Below the pieces are notes generated by a model, which worked only from the letters and a program-made list of their open reading frames with translations, was not told the DNA's origin and searched no databases. The translations under genes and the position numbers were made by a program. DNA of 64,000 bases from Cubamyces lactineus (Eukaryota; Basidiomycota; Agaricomycetes; Polyporales; Polyporaceae). The DNA lies in NCBI GenBank assembly GCA_022376465.1, contig JACDTU010000016.1, positions 744,001 through 808,000 of the forward strand. Reading direction: 5' to 3'. Position 1 is the stretch's first letter, and each line of letters opens with the position of its first letter. Below are positions 22,788 to 32,894 of the stretch, in pieces.

Positions 22788-23756
22788 ATGAAGGCTTACG
22801 CTCTACTCTGCTCGGTCCTGGCTGGTCTGACTATACTCAAGCTTACCGCTGCAACTGGCATGACTTCTCAGAGCTCTGACTATGGCGGCTACGAGGAGTC
22901 TGGAGGCGCAGTACTAAAGGCTCGTGTAACCATGTCGCAATGCACACCGCTCAGTATCGTTCTGGACTCATCTAACACTGAGGCGTTTGATACCTCTTTC
23001 GTGGCTATCAGTCCTCCTGGGTCTTACAAGCTGGCTTCGGATGGCTTGGAGCTCTTTCTGGATAAGCCCCATGGACAGATTACTACCAAAGGGAACGTCA
23101 ACAGCAAGGTGGCTGAGGGTGCAACCATCAACTCCACCTTCACATTACTGTACGTACTCCTGCCAGGGTCCTATTGCGTCCTCTTTTACCATTGGCGTAG
23201 ACACGGACGAGTCACTTTCACTTTCGCTGGTCCTTCCGTGGCGGGTGCTGTTACTGCTGCGATTCTCATTGCGGACCAACACGACGAAATTGACGTCGAG
23301 CTGGTGGGAGGTGACCCGCAGCACTGGCAAACGAACGTCTTCGCTCCTGCGCCTCATGACGACCAGCCCCTCTATGGCGTGTTTGGAGAGATAGAAGACT
23401 ACCCTCACGACCCCAAGAGTGTAGACGAGACCCACTCTTACACGATCGATTGGAATGCGGAACGTGTCCAATGGAGTGTTGACGGTGCTACGGTCAGGAC
23501 GTTACGCAAAGGTCCGTAGGCTATTGGTATATTCCTGTCATGGACGGCCACTGAAGAGAATGTGACCGCAGCCGACACGAACAAGAATGGTGCTCTGCAC
23601 TATCCGACGCATCCCGCCCGGCTTCAGCTTGGAATCTGGGACGCCAGCTCTCCTGCAGGAACGTCGGAATGGGCTCGTGGACCTATTGACTGGAACGACG
23701 CTCCGCGTCGTATGAGCGCCAAGTTTGCGCATGTTGAAGTAGAGTGCCCTTATTGA
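22788..23756 (+). CDS. secreted glycoside hydrolase family 16 protein
   Basis: GH16 enzymes of this fungal type act on cell-wall beta-glucan or as chitin-glucan transglycosylases outside the cell. The signal peptide is MKAYALLCSVLAGLTILKLT. Three exons (22788-23149, 23201-23511, 23572-23756) give 285 aa. The catalytic motif is HDEIDVELVGGDPQHWQTNV (nucleophile and acid/base Glu around the DEIDVE core), followed by HSYTIDWNAERVQWSVDGAT and GALHYPTHPARLQLGIWDAS. The first intron (51 bp) joins STFTL to HGRVTFTFAGPSVAGAVTAA. The second (60 bp) removes an apparent stop after RTLRKG and joins K to ADTNKNGALHYP. There is no C-terminal GPI signal or CBM. The gene looks intact. Confidence 0.85.
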
Positions 23757-24726
23757 AGCTGGAGGTACGAGTTTGACAACATCAATTGAATGTTGAGGCA
23801 ACAGATGCGATGTGTATGACTTCATTGGGGCGATCAAACGAATGCGCTATAAGTACTGGGCGTGCACATTGGCAATAGCCCGAGTTTCGAAGATACCTAA
23901 GCTGATGAGACCGGGCTGATATCGGACGAGGGCTCCCCGCGCATCCGGACGCCGTCTCATCTCCATTCACCGAGGACGTCCAGTGCGCTCAGATCGCATC
24001 AGTCACTCCCTCAAATCCTCAGAGTTCACAATGGGTTTGTATTTTTAGACAGTACACATAGTCATTGGCAATGGAGACCGGGAGGGCCATTGTTCATGCG
24101 TACACACCTGGCATGCTACTGGATTTCTGGCCGGAGCTTCTGACATGCGCACGACGTCGCTACCAGCGACCGTCGACGTGTGGCAGGATCAAGAGCCGCA
24201 TGCACCCACGCGCGCACAAGGAAACTGCCTCAAGAGGGCTGTCGCAAAGGGTGTGATCACCATCTGTTGGCCGCACAATTGGCTGTGGACAATAAACCCT
24301 GACGGCACCGGGCGTCTCAGCGGGCGCCCCACTTGACAAGACGACGTCGGCCTGGTGGGAGTGCGCGGCTTGCCTGAGCTCTGCGAATGCTGGTTTCAGA
24401 CCCGAACCGCTTTGTGCAATCCGATGGTGAGCAAATTCACCGTGGTCGTTCATGGCAACGCGAGGTGCGTGGTCTCCGCCAGTGGGCGGTGCCTGGTGTT
24501 AGAACGCCCATTGTAGATGGGCAAAGGCGAATCAGACCTCCCTCCATCGAATGGTTAAATAGCGCGGTCAGAATGGGCGGCGATCCCTCCACCGTGCACT
24601 CTTGGCTGCAACGTACTACCGAGGCAGGATCCTCTTCACACTCGTCGGCTGCTGGCATACCCTTCCACTCTCTACTCATCTTCCACTCTTTCACTCGACC
24701 TTCTCCGTCCAACCCGACATTCCAAC
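23757..24726. other. intergenic; no gene seen
   Basis: About 970 bp between two plus-strand secreted-protein genes. Frames of 60-117 codons on both strands lack motifs. The last 150 bp before 24727 is pyrimidine-rich (ctct/ttc tracts), as expected of a fungal 5' UTR. Confidence 0.45.
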
Positions 24727-25667
24727 ATGTTCTTCTCTAAGAGCTTCCTCGCCGCCGCCGCACTCTGCCTCGGTCTTTCGCTGCAGGCGCATGCACATGC
24801 GGCCATCGCGCCGGCGCTCGGCGTCAAGGGCACTCCCGTGCGGAACGACGTCCAGAGGCCGTCGAAGAACAGCGAGTGCGGCAATGTCAACATCGTGCAG
24901 AACATCGACACCTCGACGGCCGTCCAGGCGGCTGCGAACGGCACTTTCGCTGCCACCATCACGAACTTTAACGGGTGCGTGCGGTTCCTGAATATTAGAC
25001 TGCGGAATATGGCTCATATTGGTGATGCAATGATAGAGGAGTGGACGGCTCACGGCAGGTCACTGCTCTGATTGATCCCACTGGGACCGGAAAGTCATTT
25101 GTCACCGCAGACGTCCTGCAGAACGGCGACAAGGTCTGTCTGTGCGCAGCATCAAAGTCGAGTGGACTCAGCTGACTTTGTTGACGACAGAACCCAAGCG
25201 GCACGGGCTCTCAGCAGCTCGTAATCCAGCTCCCCGCTGGAACCAAGTGCTCAGGCGGTGCATCGAAGGACAAGTGCCTGGCGTCGTTCACGACTGCGGG
25301 TGGTTTCGGCAACTGTGTCGTCGTCCAGCAGCCTGCGGGCTCTGCTTCTGGGAACAACGCACAAGCTAGTACCGCCTCATCCGCTGCCACGTCTAGCGCA
25401 GCTTCGAGTACCGCGCCCGCAGCGTCCGCGTCTGCGACCGCAAACGGCAGTGGGAACTCCCAGGGGAAGTCCAAGACGCAGATCGAAGAGGAAATTCTGA
25501 AGGAACTTCAAGAGCTTGAGAAAGAGCTTGAACAGAACCTGTCGCAACGTGACCTTCGCTCTTTGGTATGTCGTTTGCTCATAGGACGTTGTGCGAGGAC
25601 TGAGAGGCCATTTGTGCAGATTTCGCGCGTTTCGCGCTCCTTTGCGCGTGCCCAGGAATTCGCTTGA
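24727..25667 (+). CDS. gEgh16-like secreted protein
   Basis: Small secreted protein related to the gEgh16/MAS3 (DUF3129) family first noted in fungal infection structures; the molecular function is unknown. The signal peptide is MFFSKSFLAAAALCLGLSLQ, and the mature part starts HAHAAIAPALGVKGTPV. Four exons (24727-24974, 25037-25133, 25191-25565, 25620-25667) give 255 aa. The conserved core reads NGGVDGSRQVTALIDPTGTG, VIQLPAGTKC, KDKCLASFTTAGGFGNCVVV; five Cys are in the mature core. A Ser/Ala-rich linker of about 40 residues follows, then an acidic amphipathic helix (QIEEEILKELQELEKELEQN). The end is RDLRSLISRVSRSFARAQEF. The assignment to gEgh16 is from the motif pattern only. Confidence 0.7.
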
Positions 25668-26452
25668 AAGGGGCTGTGAATAAGGTAGAGGTAGAAGTTC
25701 ACGGCGGCAGTGGCGCCGCGAGTGTAGAATAGTATGTATCCAATGATCATGGTATATGTTGAAAAGCATAAACAACGGGTAGCCGATTGCTTGTCGTAGG
25801 GTTCGAACCCAGAACTTGGGAGGTGAGTGAAATACGAAGCAGTGAGTGCCTGACCTGAATTCTTGATGACAAATATCGATGTGTCAGTCGTGTCTACCTT
25901 CCCGAAGAGACCATACTTACACCGCTGCGGATACAGCAAATTGACTTATCTGGGGTGAGGCAGACTTCTAATGCAAAGGACTGATTGCTGAGCATTCCCT
26001 TGCCGAGCTAGGTAGTGAAATGGCAGTGAACGAACTTCCACTTTCCGCTGAGTCGAGCATCCACTGCCATAACGCCGCCCGCGCGGGGCCCGGCGCAGTG
26101 AGTTGTATCGACGATTCGAAGATTGGTGTACAGCATATACCACCATTTGACAAGACCCATTCCCCCACATACCTACATGCAAGTGCCCCGGAGCTGCGGA
26201 TGCGCTGATAGGAAGAACGAAGCCCGCAGTTTGAGAGATAAAAGGCTCGGACCGAGCGTTAGACGGTGGTGAGCAACAAGCGCCCGCGCTGCGGCCTGTG
26301 CCACAGCCACAAATGGCTCGACAAGTTTGGTTCCAGATCGCCAAGAACGCGCTTGCAGCCGTCGGACAACGTTGGTATTTGTAGGGATACCGCGGCGGAC
26401 AGAAAGAGGACGTGACAACCCTCCACTTTCCTTACTCAGAGGTCCCAGTGCC
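25668..26452. other. intergenic; no gene seen
   Basis: About 785 bp upstream of the Zn2Cys6 gene. Frames on both strands have no motif. A T-arm-like palindrome (GGGTTCGAACCC, 25799-25810) occurs but no cloverleaf can be folded around it. Confidence 0.4.
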
Positions 26453-29400
26453 ATGTCTTCGGGACCCGACGAGCCTACTCAGCCTCCTGAGCTATCGGAA
26501 ACGACCGCGGGCAAGCGGCGTAAAGTAGTCCAGCGCGCTTGCGACTATTGCCGACGAAAAAAGAGTGCGTCGTGCCGCAGTTTTTGTGAGAGACCATGAC
26601 TGACGCAATGCAGTAAAATGTAGGTGAAAGCGATCGCCAGGTTTCTCCTTGAACTAACCCGTCACGATGACATCCGCCTAATCTCAGGCGACGGACCGCG
26701 CATGCCCAACAAACGTTGTTCCAAATGCATATCTCGCCGTACAGAATGTACATACGTCGAGCCGTTCACTGTAAGTCCATGCGTTCGAGGGTCACGTCTA
26801 TAGAGCGTCGGAGTACTAAATCAGTGCATCAGAAATCACGCTACACCGATAGGTATATATGTTCTCTCATTCGCACACATCGCCGTCTAATAGATCTTTC
26901 CTATGACATAGCTATGTGGAAGGCCTTGAAAGCCGTCTCAAACGGATGGAAGAGCTCCTGGAGAAGCTCAGTCCCAATGGAGTTGACGCCGAACACACTC
27001 CTCATAGTGAAACGAGTCAGGCGTCAGCATCCAGGTCATCCGGCCGTCGTGGTACCGCGTCTCCCGCAGCCTCTAGCCCAGCGTCTCTGAGCGTCTCCCA
27101 GCTCGGGGCCCTTACTCCTTCAAGCCCGGCTACTGATGACGCATCCGAGGAGGAGATGAGCGAGGACGACACCATCGCGCAGCGGGAGGTAACGGCAGGG
27201 ATTGACAGGCTGTCCTTCAAACCGTCTGGATTCCGCTACCACGGCAAGTCAAGCGGCTGGATTTTTATCAAGGCCACCGCTGGAATGGGTCAGGAACTCA
27301 TGCGAAAGACCTCCCCATCGTCCAGTCACGACGTTGACTCTGCACGAAAGAGCGGGAGAGCATTTCTTGTGGACCCAGGGCCCGTGCTCAAGCACAACTA
27401 TCCGGTCCAACCGGTGCGTAATATCGCGAATTAGTGTGCTATGTTTCCGCGTACTGATGATCGTCTAGTGGCTCGAGCGAGCCTTTCCTGATTATATTTT
27501 CCGTGCAAGCGACTTTCCTCCCGCCGACCTGATGGGTCAACTCTTGGATGCATACTTTCGCCATGACACCAGCTGGATGCCATTGCTTCACAAGCCCACG
27601 TTCATGAAGAATGTCAAGGACGGCTTACACCTACGTTCGGGCGGGTTCGGAGCTACCGTGCTCCTCGCGTGCGCGCTTGGTTCCCGACATGTCGATGATG
27701 AGCGAATCCTGCTAGACAAGTCGGACAGGAGGTCGGCGGGCTGGCATTGGTTCCAGAAGGTAGATGATATGCACAAGTCGCTCTTGGCCCCCGTTCACTT
27801 GTATGACCTGCAAATATGCGCGGTGAGCTGCCCGTCATTCGGCTGTATACGACCAAAGCTTATATTGATCTTATCCGGTATCCTCTGGAGTAGATGACGA
27901 CAATGTTCATACATACTACCACCATGCCTCATAGTTCCTGGACAGTGATCGGCGTAGGTGTGCGCAAAGCCCTCGACGTCGGTGCACACAGGAAGTCGAT
28001 GTATAGGGCAAAGCCCACGGCTGAAGACGAGTTGTGGCGCCGAGCATTTTGGTGCGTAATCCGTGCCTCCCGGTTCCAAATATGTGCCGCTCACCAAATA
28101 ATGTAGGTCTCTACTGGTCCTGGATATCATGTCCAGCTATGGTCTTGGACGTCCGCCCTCCATCCATGAAGAAGAGTGCGCTCCGTTCTTCCCCGCTCCC
28201 GGCACTCCGGTAACTAACTCAACCTCCTTAGATACGACGTTGGCCTGCCTATCGACTGCGATGACGAATACTGGATGACCGGAGATCCCGAACTTGATTT
28301 CAAGCAACCGCCGGGTAAACCTTCCAAAGTCTCTGCATACATCTGCTTCATCCAGCTGTGCCGAATTCTCGCATATGCCTTGAGAACCATCGTGAGTCCC
28401 CATACTAGATGTGTTGCGTGGCCTAGACAACTCACATCCATCGTGTCCCTCAGTACTCCATCCGCAAGACTAGGGCTCAGCTCGGCAGCGGAGACCAACA
28501 ATGGGAAGAGCGCGTCGTCGCCGAGCTCGACTCGGAGCTGAACAAGTGGGCTGATTCCATCCCACAACATCGTGGGTTCCTAGCTTCCCCAAGTGATAGT
28601 GACCATATTGGACTCACGCGAAGCATATAGTGCGATGGGACCCGAACATGGAGAACGAAACGTTCCTCGGGCAATCAGCTACGCTATACGGCTTTTACTA
28701 CAACTTCCAAATTGCCGTACATCGCTCTTTCATCACGACGCGCCGCGGCTCCGCCCATTCCCTTGCGTCGCTCATCATCTGTACCAATGCAGCCCGCTCC
28801 TGTGTACAAATCTTCGACCACCTCACTCAGCGGCTTGGCACACCTCTCGCTCGTAATGGCGTAAGCCCTCCCTTCAGTCTGTACTACGCTACTGGGAGCT
28901 GACTGGGGAGTAGGGGTTGATTTTCTCGTCCGGGTTGGTCTTGTTGATGAGTGTGTGGGGCCAGAAACGCTCTGGACGGCTTCGCGGCGCGGAGAAGGAC
29001 CAAGAGTATATCCACAAATGTTGCCATATGCTCAGCCTCATTCAGACAGAGTGAGTGATGATACCCTCGTTGATGAGGCTTTACAGCTGACTTGACATCG
29101 GGGGTGTTATAGGTATCATGTAGCAGAGCGATTGAAGTGGGTACTCCGCTTGATAATCGAAGGAAGCCGAACTGAACACCCTGCCTGTGCAGAGACATAC
29201 TCCAGGGGCTGCTGTCGATGGATGGTCCTTCCGCGCGAGGAGAAGAGACCCGCTTCGAAGGCCCTTCGGCAACGGCCAGCGATAGAAACAAGAACGTGGA
29301 TGCGCACAGCATGCGCGCGTCCTCGACATCAGGGTCAGACCAGTTACTGGGGGGCTCCAGACATACGCAAGATCCGCAAGGCTACGGAACGTCTCTACCC

Positions 29401-29996
29401 CCCTCAGTCTCCCGCGCAACACACCCGTCGACGTCAGTCTCTGACAGTGCGTCTATACCGCGAAGTACGGGTGGTTCGCACATCGGGCAGTCTGACGGTT
29501 ACTCTCAAGCTACGTCGCATGGACAATCCGGGCAACCTGGAGGTTCCTTCCATATGGACTGGCAGCAGTTACAAGCTCCCACCATGACGCACAACCCCCA
29601 GCACATCGACCCCCTCTTCCAGACCCTCCAAGCTGGCCTGTCATCCCATCCTTGGGCGGCCGAGAACCCAGGCACTTCCAATGATCCTCACATGGCTCAA
29701 GATCCTGCTATGACCGGCAGCGCAGCGCTGTACGACCAGCTCGGGTTCCCTATGGACCCAAGCGCGGCGCTGAATCCGGAGGACGGCACGGACCTTGGGT
29801 TCTCGGATTGTATGTTCATCGACGACACGATGACAATGTGGTCGAACGCGCCGGCGTCGTTTGGGTACGTGCATTCGCATCTGATACCCAAGTCCGAGCC
29901 AGCAAGAATGCTGACTGAATGCGCTCTTGGAACAGGTGGGAGGATTGGGACGCATACTTCAATACAGTGAACGGAACACAGCAGTCGAGAGGTTAG
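26453..29996 (+). CDS. Zn2Cys6 fungal transcription factor
   Basis: Nuclear DNA-binding regulator. The start is MSSGPDEPTQPPELSETTAG. The binuclear zinc cluster is CDYCRRKKIKCDG, then PNKRCSKCISRRTECTY, assembled from exon 1 (26453-26564), a 6-nt exon (26614-26619) and exon 3 (from 26688). A 20-nt exon (26833-26852) then leads to the dimerisation helix YVEGLESRLKRMEELLEKLS. A Ser-rich acidic linker precedes the fungal-specific regulatory domain: LERAFPDYIFRASDFPPADL, LDAYFRHDTSWMPLLHKPTF, VIGVGVRKALDVGAHRK, LVLDIMSSYGLGRPPSIHEE and DVGLPIDCDDEYW. The tail is Gln/Pro/Ser-rich and ends AYFNTVNGTQQSRG. Target genes are unknown; the GH32 gene is its convergent neighbour, 175 bp away. Confidence 0.88.
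26614..26619 (+). other. 6-nt micro-exon inside the zinc cluster
   Basis: TAAAAT, flanked by an upstream intron (26565-26613, GTGCGT...CAG) and a downstream intron (26620-26687, GTAGGT...CAG). Only with this exon does the reading become Lys-Lys-Ile-Lys-Cys-Asp-Gly, which supplies the third zinc-binding Cys with exact Cys-x6-Cys spacing. Confidence 0.75.
26833..26852 (+). other. 20-nt micro-exon linking zinc cluster to coiled coil
   Basis: After a GTAAGT donor that follows ECTYVEPFT, direct joining to the exon at 26912 is out of frame. The 20-nt segment AAATCACGCTACACCGATAG (acceptor CAG before it, GTATAT after it) restores the frame and gives KSRYTDS before YVEGLE. Confidence 0.6.
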
Positions 29997-30171
29997 GTGT
30001 GTATTGATCAGTCGAATCGAGTATATAGATTCCAGGGTTCTCTGGCGTCGATGCAAGTGTAAGATATACCTCGTAGCTGCATGTCCACGTTATATCCTTC
30101 GATCGCAACTTGTGTCACTTTGTTCATACTGTACCGCTAGCTACCGAGCGCGTTTACACCATTGCATGTAT

Positions 30172-31903
30172 TTACCCCACGAGGGTCTCGACTACAGCAT
30201 TGTCAGCAGTCTTCACACCATCCTCTGTCCATACGCTCTTCAACGCATACACCTTCACACTGACAGAAGCGCCCTCCTGTAACCCCGCGGTAGAGAGCGC
30301 GAAGAGCGTGAGCGGCTGCGTAGCGAAGAACGTCGCGGTCGCGCTGCGCGCACCGCGGTCAACAAAGACCTCGATCAGACTGCGATCGATGACGCCGGAA
30401 AGCGTCCAAGTACCATCCGCGCGCAGGGGCAAAGTGGTATTGAAGCTGCTGGTGAAGAAAGTGTCGTTGAATCCGCGCACGCCTCCGCGGTCGAGGAAGA
30501 TCGAGTTATTCCCGCCAAAGAAGTATCCTCCGCTAAGAAATTCGCCGGAGTTGGGGCTGGAGGCGGTAAAGTTGAGCATCGCAGTGCTGCTCGCGCCTGC
30601 CGCACCGGAGACACTCGCTTCGAAGTATATCGTGTTGCTCGTGACGTTGCGGTAATCAACCACGAGGGTCTCATTGAGGAAGTCATCGCGCGCAGCGAGC
30701 CGTTCTCCCACCACTGGACTCAGGTCGTGCGGGAGAGAGACCAGATCCCATCCGACACCGGTGATATTTGCGAGGAAATTCCTGCGCGGCAGCGACATCG
30801 CGCTGCGCCAGCCCTCGTCCGCGGTCGGCGCGTCCTGCGCGTACTGCCAATTCGACGCCCACGCGATGGAGACCGCGCCCTCGCTCTCGGGGATGCCGTA
30901 GAAGAACTGACCGGCGTAGTTGTCTTTTGCGAAGTCAGTATACCGCGTGACATCATCGACGGGTATGAAGTGGGTCCCGTTGAATGCGCCTGGGAGGTAC
31001 TGCGTGATGGACCCGCCAAGCGGCGCGCCGGGGTTGATGCTGATGAGCAGCAAGTACATGCCCTCTGCGCTGCCATGCACTGGGATCTTGACGAGGTTAG
31101 GGCATTCGTATTACTCACCGGGGAGCCCGGGACGTGTGAAATTCGAGGCGTGCGTCCAGATCTTGAGGTCCGCGGATGTGAAGATGCCGATAGTGTAGTC
31201 TTGCGCGTAGGCGATCGCCATGACCCAGCGGTCCTTATGCCAGATGACCTTAGGGTCGCGGAACTGCGTGGATGTGCTGTTGATGACGGGGTTGCCAGCG
31301 TAGCGAGTGAAGGTGTAGCCTCCATCATGCGAATACGCGATCTCCTGGACTTGGGCGGTAGGTGTGTTCAGCGTGTAAATGGCGACCACGCCGTTCTTCT
31401 GGCTGGGGAAGAACCCTGTCGTGTTGTTGGTGTCTATGACGGCCGAGCCACTGAAGACTTGCGATTCGTTGTCTGGGGAAGAGATGGCGATGGGCTGGTT
31501 TGTCCAATGATAGAGGTCCTTGCTAGTCGCATGTCCCCAATGTTGATCTCCCGCCACCAAACCTGAGGGATTATCTGGAGGAGCGAAACCGTCAGGGTTG
31601 CTGAGCGCCGGGTCCAAGTTGAACAATTCATACACTGATAATACATATGGTATGTACCATCACCGTCCAAAAACAACCCATTTGGATCATTCATGAATTG
31701 CTGCGGAGAGCGTTTGAGTAAATTGCTCGGGGAATTTTGCGGGAACATACCTGAGGCGGCGAAAAGTGGACTTGTGGTCTGTATCGGCCACTATAGTTCC
31801 CAAGAACTGGCGTGCTATTCTCATCAGGATGCGTCCGATGGCCTACAGCATGATATATCGCTAGTGCAGCGACCCCCATAATCATCCAAGGCGCGAACAA
31901 CAT
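30172..31903 (-). CDS. GH32 invertase/inulinase-type hydrolase, in-frame stop
   Basis: GH32 enzymes hydrolyse sucrose or fructans outside the cell. The start is [20 protein letters not shown] (signal or anchor helix). Exons are 31751-31903, 31634-31700 and 30172-31574. Removing the 50- and 59-bp introns gives [20 protein letters not shown] with the nucleophile Asp in NDPNG, then [20 protein letters not shown]. The transition-state motif is QFRDPKVIW. Where the acid/base Glu is expected, the frame reads RPGLPGE, then TAA (31111-31113), then [11 protein letters not shown], and stays open for about 313 codons more to VVETLVG. The C-terminal beta-sandwich ([10 protein letters not shown]) is complete. 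The codon before Tyr-Glu-Cys is Gln in many relatives, so CAA to TAA is the simplest explanation. A GTGAGT donor overlaps the stop, and a 39-nt in-frame intron is conceivable but would delete the catalytic Glu. Confidence 0.8.
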
Positions 31904-32894
31904 GTCTGCAAGAGCTGCAACTCTTCGGAAGGTAGAGTAGTATATATAGGGATGACGCCTGCACTATTAGTATCTGATTCCCCTCCCCGATGCTGCATGG
32001 CATCGGCTCTAGCAACCCAGGCATCACGAAGCTGTCACCGGTCTGCTGAACGAGGTACTATCTCGCTAGCCTTGGAGCATCAGCGCCAGACCTCGGCAGG
32101 TGCGGAATTTAGAGCACGCGAGCTTCTCTTATATGATTCTCGCACGATAGTTGTGCTCTATATTATGTAGAAAGAGTAAGTCGACTACTTGTTCTCCAAA
32201 CTCAAGATCAGGACTTACAACACTGTGGTGGTTTTCGGCGAGAGTCTTCTAACTGCTGCAGCTTTGCAGCGCTTCACAGCGCAGCGCTCCTCGTAGTCCA
32301 GTCGCGTTGACAGCGGGAAGAAACCCGTGGCCGATGAACAGGTGAGAGTCATGCGGGCACGGACGTTCTTTACGTCCCAGCTCGATGTCTTGGCTAGAGC
32401 TTCCTGCAATATGAACACTCTGGAGACTCCTACACACTGACATGTCGAATCATCCGTATGGTGCGTGGTTGACATAGGAGCCCGCAGCAGCGGAGGAAAG
32501 CAAGGAAGAAGGCGGTCTGACTTGATGGTTTACTACGACGCCGAGAGACTTCGTGACATTGGCTTGAGACCTCGGTCGCGTTGAACGGCGCCTGGGCCTT
32601 CATAGCCGCGAGTATATGTGTCCATTGAGCTGCGCAATCACTGCGATAGGGCGGCAGAGTCCGTGAAGACAGATGAAAGCCGTGAAGATCAGCTGCGGTG
32701 GTGAAAGACGGCGAGAAAGCGAGTGCGCAGCAACGCCGAGCGAGAGTGGTGGCACAGCTTCATTGCATTCTTGTATCTCGCCGACGACATGTCCGCCACA
32801 GCTCCTGCGCACCCAGCCCACTCCCACTCTCATCACCCTCCTATATCCCTTCAAGACACACAGGACGTACTCTAAACTCAAGGAACGGTAGCGG
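31904..32894. other. divergent intergenic region (GH32 / conserved protein)
   Basis: About 990 bp between divergent starts. Frames of 60-117 codons lack any motif. The pyrimidine-rich stretch before 32895 is consistent with a 5' UTR. No gene seen. Confidence 0.45.

Noticed and set aside
23512..23571. Apparent stop codon after RTLRKG in the GH16 gene
   Set aside because: A 60-bp GT-AG intron removes it and restores the family sequence (ADTNKNGALHYPTHP), so the gene is not broken.
25799..25810. tRNA-like T arm (GGGTTCGAACCC)
   Set aside because: No D arm, anticodon stem or matching acceptor stem could be drawn around it on either strand.
31575..31633. Apparent frameshift after HMYYQ in the GH32 gene
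   Set aside because: A 59-bp intron with donor GTATGA and acceptor CAG gives [16 protein letters not shown], the normal family sequence.
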